Part shown: positions 26,048 through 37,307 of the stretch, in pieces
How the letters are laid out: every line of letters begins with the position of its first letter
How positions within the stretch are numbered: the stretch's first letter is position 1
From: Rubrivivax sp.
Lineage (GTDB): Bacteria > Pseudomonadota > Gammaproteobacteria > Burkholderiales > Burkholderiaceae_C
DNA: 64,000 nt
Assembly (NCBI GenBank): GCA_020852865.1
Contig: JADYZZ010000043.1
Location: forward strand, 1 to 64,000
Direction of reading: 5' to 3'
Program-made: the position numbers and the translations under genes
The notes under the pieces: generated by a model
What the model was told of the DNA's origin: nothing
What the model saw: the letters and a program-made list of their open reading frames with translations, nothing else
The model's database searches: none

Positions 26048-26915
26048 CGCGCTGAGCGCGGCCGAGCCCGGCGCGATCGACGCGCGCGCGGCGCTCGACG
26101 GCGAAGCCGCACCGCCCGAGCCCGACGTGGTCGACCGCATCGCGGTGGCGCGCCTGTACGGCGAACCGCTGTTCGCGCTGCCGCAGGATCTGTACATCCC
26201 GCCGGACGCGCTCGAGGTCTTCCTCGAGGCCTTCGAAGGGCCGCTGGACCTGCTGCTCTACCTGATCCGCAAGCAGGACTTCAACATCCTCGACATCCCG
26301 CTGGCAGACGTCACGCGCCAGTACCTCGCGTACGTCGAGCAGATCCGCGCGCGCAACCTCGAGCTGGCCAGCGAGTACCTGCTGATGGCGGCGATGCTCA
26401 TCGAGATCAAGAGCCGCATGCTGCTGCCGCCCCGGAAGAGCGCCGACGGCGGTGAGCCCGAGGACCCGCGCGCGCAGCTCGTGCGCCGGCTCGTCGAGTA
26501 CGAGCAGATCAAGCTGGCCGCAGCGCGGCTCGAGCAGTTGCCGCTCGTCGGGCGCGACTTCCTGCGGGCGCAGGTCCACGTCGAGCAGTCGCTCGAGCCG
26601 CGCTGGCCCGAGGTGCACGCCGACGAGCTGCGTCAGGCCTGGCGCGAGATCGCGCAGCGTGCGCGCCTGAGCGCGCACCACACGATCACGCGCGAGCAGC
26701 TCTCGGTGCGCGCGTACATGAGCCTGCTGCTCAAGCGGCTGCAGGGGCCGCGCTTCGTCGAGTTCGCCGACCTGTTCGATCCCGGCCGCGGCCTGCCGGT
26801 GCTGGTGGTGACCTTCATCGCGCTGCTCGAGCTCGCGCGCGAGCACCTGATCGAGGTCACGCAGGCCGAGGCCTTCGCGCCGATCTACGTGCGGCTGGCC
26901 TACCGGCCGAGCTGA
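26037..26915 (+). CDS. scpA: segregation and condensation protein A
   Basis: 292 aa. Kleisin subunit of the Smc-ScpAB chromosome condensin. The signature FEGPLDLLLYLIRKQDFNILDIPLADVTRQYL lies at about residues 66-97, followed by ASEYLLMAAMLIEIKSRMLLP, both diagnostic. The C-terminal winged-helix region ends VTQAEAFAPIYVRLA. The first 45 residues are an acidic, Ala-rich extension of uncertain use. ATG 26037 lies inside DUF3460; later starts would still leave the core intact. scpB is not adjacent. Confidence 0.95.
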   Translation: MRSDALSAAEPGAIDARAALDGEAAPPEPDVVDRIAVARLYGEPLFALPQDLYIPPDALEVFLEAFEGPLDLLLYLIRKQDFNILDIPLADVTRQYLAYVEQIRARNLELASEYLLMAAMLIEIKSRMLLPPRKSADGGEPEDPRAQLVRRLVEYEQIKLAAARLEQLPLVGRDFLRAQVHVEQSLEPRWPEVHADELRQAWREIAQRARLSAHHTITREQLSVRAYMSLLLKRLQGPRFVEFADLFDPGRGLPVLVVTFIALLELAREHLIEVTQAEAFAPIYVRLAYRPS

Positions 26916-26922
26916 AGCGGAA

Positions 26923-26947
26923 GGTCCGGCCCTTCCGGGGCCGGACC
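26923..26947 (+). terminator. strong hairpin after scpA
   Basis: GGTCCGGCCC (26923-26932) pairs perfectly with GGGCCGGACC (26938-26947), loop TTCCG, 8 bp after the scpA stop. It is followed by GCTTG rather than a T-run. The rest of the gap 26916-27317 holds only the livM fragment. Confidence 0.6.
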
Positions 26948-27022
26948 GCTTGTACGCCGGTGCTTTGCCGGGCCCGCCTGGCAGCGTCGGGTCGCGGCGG
27001 CGATCGATCTGCGGCCGAAGAC

Positions 27023-27232
27023 CCAGTCGTGCCGATGCCGCTGGTGGGCGGCTTGGGCACGATCTTCGGCCCGGTGGTCGGCGCTGCGGTGATCGTGACG
27101 ATGGAGAACTACCTGGCCCAGCTCGGCTCCTGGGTCACCGTCGTGCAAGGCGCGGTCTTCGTCGTGTGCGTGCTGACGTTCCGCCGCGGCAGCGTCGGCG
27201 AGCTCGGCGCCTGGGCGAAGAGATCGCTGTGA
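27023..27232 (+). pseudogene. 3' fragment of a branched-chain amino acid ABC permease (LivM type)
   Basis: The reading frame ends VGGLGTIFGPVVGAAVIVTMENYLA, then GSWVTVVQGAVFVVCVLTFRRG, VGELGAW and a TGA at 27232. This is the C-terminal region of LivM-type permeases (the GGxGTxxGPxxGA loop, the last helix, the FRRG end). Everything upstream of about 27023 is missing: the frame runs into unrelated sequence, so this is a remnant of about 65-70 codons. A near in-frame ATG (27035) would allow a 65-aa product, but no promoter or ribosome-binding site is evident. It differs from the complete livM at 51.7-52.8 kb. Confidence 0.8.
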
Positions 27233-27317
27233 CCCGCGCCGCGCGCCGGTCCGCTGCACCCGGCCCGGCGCTCCTGGGCACACGCTCCCGGGCGTGATTC
27301 ACCCCCGGCGCAGGGAC

Positions 27318-28466
27318 TCACGGCAGGCGCCGCCCGAACCCGGCCAGCAGCGCGCAGGCCAGCACGACGACGCCGAGCGCGGCCGGCAGCGACCAGGCAC
27401 GCGCCAGGCCGCCCACCAGCGGCGGCCCGATCATGAAGGCGGCGTAGCCGATCGACGATACCGCCGCGATTCCCGAGGCGCCCGGCACGCCGGGGATGCG
27501 CGCCGCCGCGGTGTAGAGGATCGGCACGGCCGGCGCCAGACCGATGCCCACGAGGGCGAAGCCGGCAAAGGCCAGTGCGGGCTGCGCGGTCAGCAGCAGC
27601 AGGGCCATCGCGGCCGCGGCCAGCGCCGCACCGGCGGCCAGCAGCGCGCCCTCGCCCCAGCGCGAGCGCGCGGCATCGACGCCCAGGCGCGCCGCCGCCA
27701 TCGCACCGGCGAAGACGGCAAAACCCAGCGTCGCCGCCGCCGCCGGCTGCTGCAGCTCTTGCACGAGGTACAGCACGCTCCAGTCGTACATCGCGCCTTC
27801 GGCGACCATCGCGGCAAGCGTGAGCAGGCCCAGCAGCCAGACCACCCCGTGCGCCGCCGTGCGGCGCCAGCCCGCAGGCGCAGGTGCCGGCGCGGCGGGC
27901 TGGGCGGCGAGCCCCCCGAGCAGCCGCGGCGCGCAGCGCAGCGACGCCGCCGCGACCAGCAGCGCCAGCGCGGCCAGTTGCCCGGACGCGCCGACGCGCG
28001 CTGCGAACATCGCCGAAGCGAGCGCCGCGCCGGCCATGCCGCCGATGCTGAACAGCGCGTGGAGTCGGCCCATCAGCCGGCGCCCCAGGCGCAGCTCGAG
28101 CAGAGTGCCCTCGGCGTTGATGGCAACGTCGAACAGGCCCATCGAGGCGCCCAGCAGAAGCATCAGCAGCACCAGCGCCGGCAGTCCGGGCGCATGCAGC
28201 AGCAGCGCCAGGCTCACGGCCAGCCCGACCGCCGAGGTCTGCACGCAGCGCGCGACACCCAGGCGCGCAACCAGGCGGCCGGCGACGAAGAGCATGGCCA
28301 GCGAGCCCGCGGCCGCGGCGAGCAGCAGCGCGGCGAGCCCGGCCTCGTCCAGCGCGTAATGCGTCTTGACCGACGGCACATGGGCGCCCCAGGCGCCTGC
28401 AGCCACCCCGAGCGCGGCGAACAGGGCGGCGACGGCGCCCAGGCTGCCGAGCGCAACGCCGTGCAC
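27318..28466 (-). CDS. MFS transporter (YbjJ-like)
   Basis: 382 aa, inner membrane, about 12 hydrophobic segments. FAALGVAAGAWGAHVPSVKTHYALDE at the start, LMLLLGASMGLFDVAINAEG and LMGRLHALFSIGGMAGA (loop after helix 4) are typical of the YbjJ/FucP-like MFS subgroup. Substrate unknown. No ATG exists near the N-terminus. GTG 28466, preceded by TGAGG at six-base spacing, is chosen; a TTG at 28478 overlapping the polA stop is an alternative. It follows polA on the same strand and is probably co-transcribed. Confidence 0.83.
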   Translation of the reverse strand: MHGVALGSLGAVAALFAALGVAAGAWGAHVPSVKTHYALDEAGLAALLLAAAAGSLAMLFVAGRLVARLGVARCVQTSAVGLAVSLALLLHAPGLPALVLLMLLLGASMGLFDVAINAEGTLLELRLGRRLMGRLHALFSIGGMAGAALASAMFAARVGASGQLAALALLVAAASLRCAPRLLGGLAAQPAAPAPAPAGWRRTAAHGVVWLLGLLTLAAMVAEGAMYDWSVLYLVQELQQPAAAATLGFAVFAGAMAAARLGVDAARSRWGEGALLAAGAALAAAAMALLLLTAQPALAFAGFALVGIGLAPAVPILYTAAARIPGVPGASGIAAVSSIGYAAFMIGPPLVGGLARAWSLPAALGVVVLACALLAGFGRRLP

Positions 28467-28474
28467 GCCGCGCC

Positions 28475-31267
<2,793 letters not shown>

Positions 31268-31350
31268 GGAGCGGCATTCTCGCGCGGCGCCCGCCAGAGC
31301 CGCGGGGCGCATGCGGCGTGCACGCAGCGCTTGTGCGCAGACGCGCTGCG

Positions 31351-31356
31351 TAGAAT
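31351..31356 (+). promoter_or_regulatory. candidate -10 TAGAAT for DUF2782, probably leaderless
   Basis: TAGAAT ends 6 bp before ATG 31363. A TTGTGC (31331-31336) upstream has only 14-bp spacing. Transcript start and start codon would coincide. Confidence 0.4.
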
Positions 31357-31362
31357 GCCCGC

Positions 31363-31731
31363 ATGCTGTCGCGCCGGCTCCTGCTCCTGCATGGCCTGGG
31401 TCCACTCGCCCTTGCCTGCAGCCTCGGCGCCTCTGCCGCACCCGATACGGCAACGGCAACGGGCGCGCCGGCGTCGCCCACCTCGCCGGCGGCCCGGGCG
31501 GCCTCGGCGCCGCCGCGCGCCGCAGCCGCCGCCGACGGCCACCGCGTCATCGAAGACGACCAGGTGCGCATCGACGAGCTGCGCGTTCGCGGCGAGGTCC
31601 GCAGCATCACCGTGCAGAGCAAGCTGCGCAGCGCCCCGCCCTACGGGGTGCTGGTGCGGCGCTCCGGCCGCGACCCCTCGCAGGACGACAGCGCCGCCGG
31701 GCACAGCGTGTGGTCGCTGCTGGACTTCTAG
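31363..31731 (+). CDS. DUF2782 domain exported protein
   Basis: 122 aa. An N-terminal signal peptide (RRLLLLHGLGPLALACSLGASAA) is followed by an Ala/Pro linker. The C-terminal domain HRVIEDDQVRIDELRVRGEVRSITVQSK...GVLV matches DUF2782, a small periplasmic domain of unknown role conserved next to polA and thrB in betaproteobacteria. Its TAG stop lies inside the left arm of the palindromic element at 31728, so the last residue or two may be element-derived. The natural C-terminus of relatives was not available for comparison. Confidence 0.8.
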   Translation: MLSRRLLLLHGLGPLALACSLGASAAPDTATATGAPASPTSPAARAASAPPRAAAAADGHRVIEDDQVRIDELRVRGEVRSITVQSKLRSAPPYGVLVRRSGRDPSQDDSAAGHSVWSLLDF

Positions 31732-31894
31732 TACTCCGGCCCAGGGGTTTCGAAACATGATGAAAGCGATGGATTCGGGTCGAGGGCAAGGCGCAAAGCG
31801 CAGCGATGCCGAGTGGTATCGCGAGCATTTGCAACGCCGCCATCGGCCCGAAGGCGCGCTTTCATGTTTCGAAATCTCTGGGTCGGAGTACTAG
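31728..31894. mobile_element. 167-bp palindromic MITE-like element between DUF2782 and thrB
   Basis: Both ends read CTAGTACTCCG when oriented inward, continuing as GGCCCAGGGGTTTCGAAACATGATGAAAGC on the left and an imperfect copy (GACCCAGAGATTTCGAAACATGAAAGC) on the right: about 38-bp terminal inverted repeats. The interior also pairs and contains GGCAAGGCGC (31785-31794) and TGCAACGCCGC (31830-31840), the same core as the element at 124-396. There is no coding capacity, so any movement would need an outside transposase. It carries the DUF2782 stop codon at its left end and a GGAG (31885-31888) 10 bp before the thrB GTG at its right end. Confidence 0.8.
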
Positions 31895-31898
31895 GCAC

Positions 31899-32861
31899 GT
31901 GGCCGTCTACACCGAGGTCGCCTTCGACTCGGCCGCCGCGCTGTGCGAGCGCCTGGGTCTGGGCCTGCTGACCGAGCTGCAAGGCATCCGCTCGGGCATC
32001 GAGAACACCAACTACTACGCCACCACGACGCGCGGCCAATGGGTGCTCACGCTGTTCGAGCGTCTGGCGCCTGCGCAGCTGCCCTACTTCCTGCACCTGA
32101 TGCGGCACCTCGCCGGCCACGGCATCCCGGTGCCGGTGCCGCAGGCCGGGGCCGACGGCGCGCTGCTGCACGAGCTCGCGCGCAAGCCGGCCGCGGTCGT
32201 CACGCGGCTGCCGGGCAGCCACCGGCTCGCGCCCGGGCTCGCACATTGCCGTCAGCTGGGTCAGATGCTCGGCCGCATGCACCTGGCCGGCGCCGAGTTC
32301 GAGCGCGCGCAGCCGCATCTGCACGGCCTGGCCTGGTGGCAGGCCACGGCGCAGCGCGTGCTGCCGCATCTGCAGGCGGCGCAGGCCGCGCTGCTGCGCG
32401 ACGAACTCGCGTTCCAGCAGCACAGCGCCGCGTCGCCCGCCGGCGCATCGCTGCCGCAGGGGCCGATCCACGGCGACCTGTTCCGCGACAACGCGATGTT
32501 CGACGACACCGCCGGCGAGGACCGCCTGTGCGGCCTGTTCGACTTCTACTTCGCCGGCACCGACGCGTGGCTGTTCGACCTCGCCGTGTGCCTCAACGAC
32601 TGGTGCAGCGACGCCGCCAGCGGGCGCCTCGACGAGGAGCGTGCCGCCGCCTTCGTTGCTGCCTACGAGCGCGCGCGTCCGCTCACGGGCGGCGAGCGCC
32701 GCCTGATGCCGGCGCTGCTGCGCGCGGCGGCGCTGCGCTTCTGGCTCTCGCGCCTGGCCGACCGGCACCTGCCGCGGCCGGCCGCGCTGCTGCAGCCCAA
32801 GGATCCGGCGCACTTCGAGCACCTGCTCGAGCAGCGCATCGCCATGCCCTGGCATCCCTGA
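31899..32861 (+). CDS. thrB: homoserine kinase (ThrB, APH-fold type)
   Basis: 320 aa. Phosphorylates homoserine in threonine biosynthesis. This is the aminoglycoside-phosphotransferase-fold homoserine kinase of proteobacteria, not the GHMP type. MAVYTEV at the start and ELQGIRSGIENTNYYATT (ATP-site loop) are family-specific; the catalytic loop IHGDLFRDNAMFD lies near residue 191 and GLFDFYFAGTDAWLFDLA is the metal-binding DFG-like region. Start GTG 31899 gives the conserved MAVYTEV N-terminus. Its Shine-Dalgarno GGAG belongs to the adjoining palindromic element. Confidence 0.95.
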   Translation: MAVYTEVAFDSAAALCERLGLGLLTELQGIRSGIENTNYYATTTRGQWVLTLFERLAPAQLPYFLHLMRHLAGHGIPVPVPQAGADGALLHELARKPAAVVTRLPGSHRLAPGLAHCRQLGQMLGRMHLAGAEFERAQPHLHGLAWWQATAQRVLPHLQAAQAALLRDELAFQQHSAASPAGASLPQGPIHGDLFRDNAMFDDTAGEDRLCGLFDFYFAGTDAWLFDLAVCLNDWCSDAASGRLDEERAAAFVAAYERARPLTGGERRLMPALLRAAALRFWLSRLADRHLPRPAALLQPKDPAHFEHLLEQRIAMPWHP

Positions 32862-32876
32862 GCCCAAGGAGCCGGC

Positions 32877-33713
32877 ATGCCGCTGCAACTCAAGTCCGTC
32901 GCGCCGCTGCGCGGGCCGCGCTGGGTGGGCGATGCGTTCCGGCTGTACGCGCGCCGGCCGTTCGCCTTCACGCTGATGTTCGCGGTCTTCTTCGCCTTCG
33001 CCGCGCTGGCCGCGGCGCTGCTGCCCTTCGTCGGCAGCCTGCTGCAGCTGGCGAGCCTGCCGCTGCTCACGCTCGGCTTCATGGTCGCGGCGCAGTCGGC
33101 GCTGCTCGGCGGTCCGGTGCAACCGGGCCAGTTCATCGAACCCTTGCGCACCGATGCGCCGCGCCGGCGCGCGCTGCTCACGCTGTGCGCGCTCTACGGC
33201 GTGGCCGCGTTCGCGATCCTGCTGCTCGCCTCCTGGGTGTCGGACGACGCCTTCGGCCGCCTGCAAGCGCTGATGGCGCGCGGCGACGCCACGCCCGAGC
33301 AGCTCGATGCGCTGCTCGCCGAGCCCGGCGCCGCCTGGGGCGCGCTGCTGCTGCTCGTGCTCGGCACGGCGCTGACGGTGCCCTTCTGGTACGCACCGGC
33401 GCTTGTGCACTGGGGCGCGCAGGGCGTGGGCCAGGCGCTCTTCTCGAGCACGCTCGCGCTGTGGCGCAGCAAGGGCGCCTTCCTGCTCTACGGGCTCGCC
33501 TGGACGGCCTTGACGCTGCTGGTGGGCGCCGGCAGCGCGCTGCTGTTCGGCCTGCTCGGCGCGCGCGGCCTGGCCACGCTGGTGGCGCTGCCGGCCGGAC
33601 TGGTGTTCTCGACCGTGTTCTACCTGTCGCTGCTGTTCGGCTTCAACGACACCTTCGGCAACGCCGGCGCCCCGACCGACGGCGCGGCGCCCGAAGGCGC
33701 AGCCCCGCTCTGA
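32877..33713 (+). CDS. BPSS1780-type membrane protein
   Basis: 278 aa, inner membrane, about six hydrophobic segments. PRWVGDAFRLYARRPFAFTLMF at the start and PFWYAPALVHWGAQGVGQALFSSTLALWRSKGAFLLYG are hallmarks of the BPSS1780 family, uncharacterised and mostly found in Burkholderiales beside thrB. A loop of about 30 charged residues lies between helices. It follows thrB by 15 bp. Its stop is 1 bp from the convergent uvrD stop. Confidence 0.85.
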   Translation: MPLQLKSVAPLRGPRWVGDAFRLYARRPFAFTLMFAVFFAFAALAAALLPFVGSLLQLASLPLLTLGFMVAAQSALLGGPVQPGQFIEPLRTDAPRRRALLTLCALYGVAAFAILLLASWVSDDAFGRLQALMARGDATPEQLDALLAEPGAAWGALLLLVLGTALTVPFWYAPALVHWGAQGVGQALFSSTLALWRSKGAFLLYGLAWTALTLLVGAGSALLFGLLGARGLATLVALPAGLVFSTVFYLSLLFGFNDTFGNAGAPTDGAAPEGAAPL

Positions 33714-33714
33714 A

Positions 33715-36069
33715 CTACGCGACCGGCGTCAGCCTGGCCACCGCCAGCGCCAGCCACTTGCTGCCGTGGCGCGCGAAGCTGACCTGCGCGCGCGCATCGG
33801 CGCCGCGGCCTTCGAGCGTGGTGATCACGCCCTCGCCGAACTTGTTGTGGAAGACGGTCTGGCCGACGCGCAGGCCGCTGCCGCTGCCCTGAGCCGCGGG
33901 CGCTGCGGCCGCCGCAGCCGCCGCCTGCGGCACGCGCGGCGCCACGCGCCCGGCGCCGACGATGCCCGAAAGCCCGCTGCCGCGCTGCCAGGCCTCCTGG
34001 TAGGTCTGCGCGTAACCCGAACGGAAACCCGCCTGGCGCGGCGTCAGCCACTTGAGCGCCTGCTCGGGAAGCTCGTCGAAGAAGCGGCTCCTGACGTTGT
34101 AGCGGGTCTGCCCGTGCAGCAGCCGCGTCTGGCTGAAGCTGAGGTACAGGCGCTGGCGTGCGCGCGTGATGGCCACGTACATCAGCCGGCGCTCCTCTTC
34201 CAGCCCGTCGGCGTCGGCCAGCGCGTTGTCGTGCGGGAACAGGCCTTCCTCGAGCCCGCCGATGAACACGGCGTCGAACTCGAGCCCCTTGGCCGCGTGC
34301 ACCGTCATCAGCTGCACTGCGTCCTGGCCGGCCTGGGCCTGGTTGTCGCCCGCCTCGAGCGCGGCATGGGTGAGGAAGGCGGAAAGCGGGCTCATGATCT
34401 CGCCGGTGTCGGCATCGGGCGCCCGACCTTCCACGGCGGCGGGCGCCGACTCGTCCACCGGCAGCGCGATCGCGTCCTTGCCGAAGCCCTCCTGCGTGAC
34501 GAAGCTCTCGGCGGCGTTGACCAGCTCCTCGAGGTTCTCGATGCGGTCGGCGCCCTCCTTGTCGTTGCGGTAGAAGGCGACCAGCCCCGAGTGCTCGAGC
34601 ATGTGCTCGATGATCTCGCGCAGCGTCAGGCCGCGCGTGGCGGCGCGCAGCGCGTCGACGAGCTGCACGAAGCCGGCCAACCTGGCGCCGGCCGCGCCCG
34701 GCACGGCGCCGACGCTGCGCGCCAGGCTGCGGCCGCTCGCGCGCGCTGCGTCCTGCAACTGCTCGACGGTGCGCGCGCCGATGCCGCGCGCCGGGAAGTT
34801 GACGACGCGCAGGAAGCTCGTGTCGTCGTCGGCGTTCTCGACCAGGCGCAGGTAGGCCAGCGCGTGCTTGACCTCGGCGCGCTCGAAGAAGCGCAGGCCG
34901 CCGTAGACGCGGTACGGGATGCCGGCGTTGAACAGCGCGCTTTCGAGCACGCGGCTCTGCGCGTTGCTGCGGTACAGCAGCGCCGTCTCGCTGCGCGCCA
35001 TGCCGCCGCGGTGCAACTGCTGGAGTTCCTCGAGCATCCACTGCGCCTCGGCGAAGTCGCTCGTCGCCTCGAACACGCGCACCGGTTCGCCGGCGCCGGC
35101 TTCGGTGCGCAGCTCCTTGCCCAGGCGGCGCCGGTTGTGCGCGATCAGCTCGTTGGCCGCGTCGAGGATGTGGCCGCCCGAGCGGTAGTTCTGCTCGAGC
35201 TTGACGACGCGTGCCACGCGGTACTCGCGCTCGAAGTCGGCCATGTTGCCCACGCGCGCGCCGCGAAAGGCGTAGATGCTCTGGTCGTCGTCGCCGACGG
35301 CGAACACGCTCTGCGCGGCCGCGCCCTCGGCCCCCGGCGGCGGCGCCAGCAGCTTGAGCCAGGCGTACTGCAGCTTGTTCGTGTCCTGGAATTCGTCGAC
35401 CAGCACCTGCGTGAAGCGGCGCCGGTAATGCTCGCGCAGCGGATCGTTGTCGCGCAGCAGCTCCCAGCTGCGCAGCAGCAGCTCGGCGAAGTCGACCACG
35501 CCTTCGCGCTGGCACTGATCCTCGTAGGCCTGGTAGATCTCGACCAGCCGGCGCGTGTGCGCGTCGCGTGCGTCGACGTCGCGCGGCCGCTCGCCCTCCT
35601 CCTTGCGTGCGGCGATGAACCAGGCCGCCTGCTTGGGCGCGAAGCGCTCTTCGTCGAGGTTCATCGCCCTCACCACACGCTTGACGGCAGCCACCGAGTC
35701 CTGCGCGTCGAGGATCTGGAAGCCCTGCGGCAGCGCCGCGAGCTTCCAGTGCGCGCGCAGCAGCCGGTTGGCCAACCCGTGGAAGGTGCCGATCCACATG
35801 CCGCGCACGCTCACCGGCAGCATCGCCGCCAGGCGCGTGAGCATCTCCTTGGCCGCCTTGTTGGTGAAGGTGACCGCGAAGATCTGCGCCGGCGAGGCCA
35901 GGCCCTGCGACAGCAGCCAGGCGATGCGCGTGGTCAGCACCCGCGTCTTGCCCGAGCCGGCGCCGGCCAGGATCAGCGCCGGCTGCTGCGCCAGCGTGAC
36001 CGCGGCGCGCTGCTCGGGGTTCAGGCCCCGCAGCAGGCCCGCTCCCGCGCCGGGGGATTCGACTTGCAT
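33715..36069 (-). CDS. uvrD: UvrD/PcrA-type superfamily 1 DNA helicase
   Basis: 784 aa. ATP-dependent 3'-5' helicase acting in mismatch and excision repair. Motif [11 protein letters not shown] and [12 protein letters not shown] (about residues 15-45). Motif Ia is [12 protein letters not shown], motif [14 protein letters not shown], motif [17 protein letters not shown], motif IV LEQNYRS, motif [22 protein letters not shown] and motif [21 protein letters not shown]. The C-terminal Tudor-like tail [15 protein letters not shown] is present. ATG 36069 is 169 bp from the divergent guaC. Confidence 0.97.
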   Translation of the reverse strand: MQVESPGAGAGLLRGLNPEQRAAVTLAQQPALILAGAGSGKTRVLTTRIAWLLSQGLASPAQIFAVTFTNKAAKEMLTRLAAMLPVSVRGMWIGTFHGLANRLLRAHWKLAALPQGFQILDAQDSVAAVKRVVRAMNLDEERFAPKQAAWFIAARKEEGERPRDVDARDAHTRRLVEIYQAYEDQCQREGVVDFAELLLRSWELLRDNDPLREHYRRRFTQVLVDEFQDTNKLQYAWLKLLAPPPGAEGAAAQSVFAVGDDDQSIYAFRGARVGNMADFEREYRVARVVKLEQNYRSGGHILDAANELIAHNRRRLGKELRTEAGAGEPVRVFEATSDFAEAQWMLEELQQLHRGGMARSETALLYRSNAQSRVLESALFNAGIPYRVYGGLRFFERAEVKHALAYLRLVENADDDTSFLRVVNFPARGIGARTVEQLQDAARASGRSLARSVGAVPGAAGARLAGFVQLVDALRAATRGLTLREIIEHMLEHSGLVAFYRNDKEGADRIENLEELVNAAESFVTQEGFGKDAIALPVDESAPAAVEGRAPDADTGEIMSPLSAFLTHAALEAGDNQAQAGQDAVQLMTVHAAKGLEFDAVFIGGLEEGLFPHDNALADADGLEEERRLMYVAITRARQRLYLSFSQTRLLHGQTRYNVRSRFFDELPEQALKWLTPRQAGFRSGYAQTYQEAWQRGSGLSGIVGAGRVAPRVPQAAAAAAAAPAAQGSGSGLRVGQTVFHNKFGEGVITTLEGRGADARAQVSFARHGSKWLALAVARLTPVA

Positions 36070-36168
36070 CGCTCATTCTACGAAGCGGGCGCGGCAGCGA
36101 CGCGCGACCGCGCGACGCGACGCGCCAGGCCAGGTGCGCGACCCGGCGGCGCGCCGCCGGCGAGCCTT

Positions 36169-36214
36169 TACAATGACGCACCGGGCGCCTCCTCGACACG
36201 CGAGGGGCGCCCGG
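36169..36214 (+). promoter_or_regulatory. guaC promoter -10 and 5'-terminal hairpin
   Basis: TACAAT (36169-36174) would start transcription near 36181, exactly where a strong hairpin begins. CCGGGCGCC plus CCTCG (36181-36195, with one bulged T) pairs with CGAGG plus GGCGCCCGG (36201-36214) around loop ACACG. A guaC transcript would thus carry a stem of 14 base pairs at its extreme 5' end, 24 bases before the start codon. Confidence 0.5.
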
Positions 36215-36238
36215 TTCGCGTTTGCAGCGGGGCTCGCC

Positions 36239-37216
36239 ATGGAAATCTTCGACTACGACAACATCCTTCTGCTGCCCCGCAGGTGCCGAGTCGAGAGCCG
36301 CAGCGAGTGCGATCCCTCGGTCGAGTTCGGCGGCCGGCGCTTCGCGCTGCCGGTGGTGCCGAGCAACATGAAGACGGTGATCGACGATGCGATCGCCGAG
36401 ACGCTGGCGCGCAGCGGGCATTTCTACGTGATGCACCGCTTCGACCTCGACAGCGTGGCCTTCGCGCGGCGCATGCGCGAGCGCGGTCTGTTCGTTTCGA
36501 TCAGCTCGGGCGTCAAGCCGCACGACCACGAGGTGATCGACCGCCTGGCCGCCGAGGGCGTCGGAGCCGACTACGTGACGATCGACATCGCGCACGGCCA
36601 CGCCGAGAGCGTGCGCCGCACGATCGACCACATCAAGCAGCGCCTGCCCGAAGCCTTCGTCATCGCCGGCAACGTGGCCACGCCCGAGGCCGTGATCGAC
36701 CTCGAGAACTGGGGCGCCGACGCGACCAAGGTCGGCGTGGGCCCCGGCAAGGTCTGCATCACCATCCTCAAGACCGGTTTCGGCACTGGGGGCTGGCAGC
36801 TCTCGGCGCTGAAGTGGTGTGCGCGCGTGGCCACCAAGCCGATCGTCGCCGACGGTGGCATCCGCCACCATGGCGACATCGCCAAGAGCGTGCGCTTCGG
36901 CGCCGCGATGGTTATGATCGGCTCGCTGTTCGCCGGCCACGAGGAGAGCCCGGGCCAGACCGTCGAGGTCGACGGCAAGCTGTACAAGGAGTACTACGGC
37001 TCGGCGAGCGACTTCAACAAGGGCGAGTACAAGCATGTCGAAGGCAAGCGCATCCTCGAGCCGATCAAGGGCCGCCTGGCCGAGACGCTGCGCGAGATGC
37101 GCGAGGATCTGCAGAGCAGCATCAGCTACGGCGGCGGCCGCCAGCTCGCCGACCTGAAGAAGGTCAACTACGTGATCCTGGGCGGCGAAAACGCGGGCGA
37201 GCACCTGTTCATGTAG
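36239..37216 (+). CDS. guaC: GMP reductase
   Basis: 325 aa, an IMPDH/GMPR-type TIM barrel without CBS domains. It reductively deaminates GMP to IMP with [18 protein letters not shown] at the start, [30 protein letters not shown] (catalytic Cys at about residue 178) and [30 protein letters not shown] are diagnostic. The flap contains the GMPR-type [23 protein letters not shown] 36239 gives the family N-terminus. Confidence 0.95.
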   Translation: MEIFDYDNILLLPRRCRVESRSECDPSVEFGGRRFALPVVPSNMKTVIDDAIAETLARSGHFYVMHRFDLDSVAFARRMRERGLFVSISSGVKPHDHEVIDRLAAEGVGADYVTIDIAHGHAESVRRTIDHIKQRLPEAFVIAGNVATPEAVIDLENWGADATKVGVGPGKVCITILKTGFGTGGWQLSALKWCARVATKPIVADGGIRHHGDIAKSVRFGAAMVMIGSLFAGHEESPGQTVEVDGKLYKEYYGSASDFNKGEYKHVEGKRILEPIKGRLAETLREMREDLQSSISYGGGRQLADLKKVNYVILGGENAGEHLFM

Positions 37217-37307
37217 CGCGCCGCGCATCGGCCGGCGCAAGCGGCCTGCCGGCGGCGCCCGGCCAGCGTATGCTGCGCCTGCGTTCCCCACGTCGTGCGA
37301 GGCAAGG

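Noticed and set aside
27318..27320. intact insertion sequence causing the livM truncation
   Set aside because: No transposase frame or terminal repeats are seen around 26916-27317.
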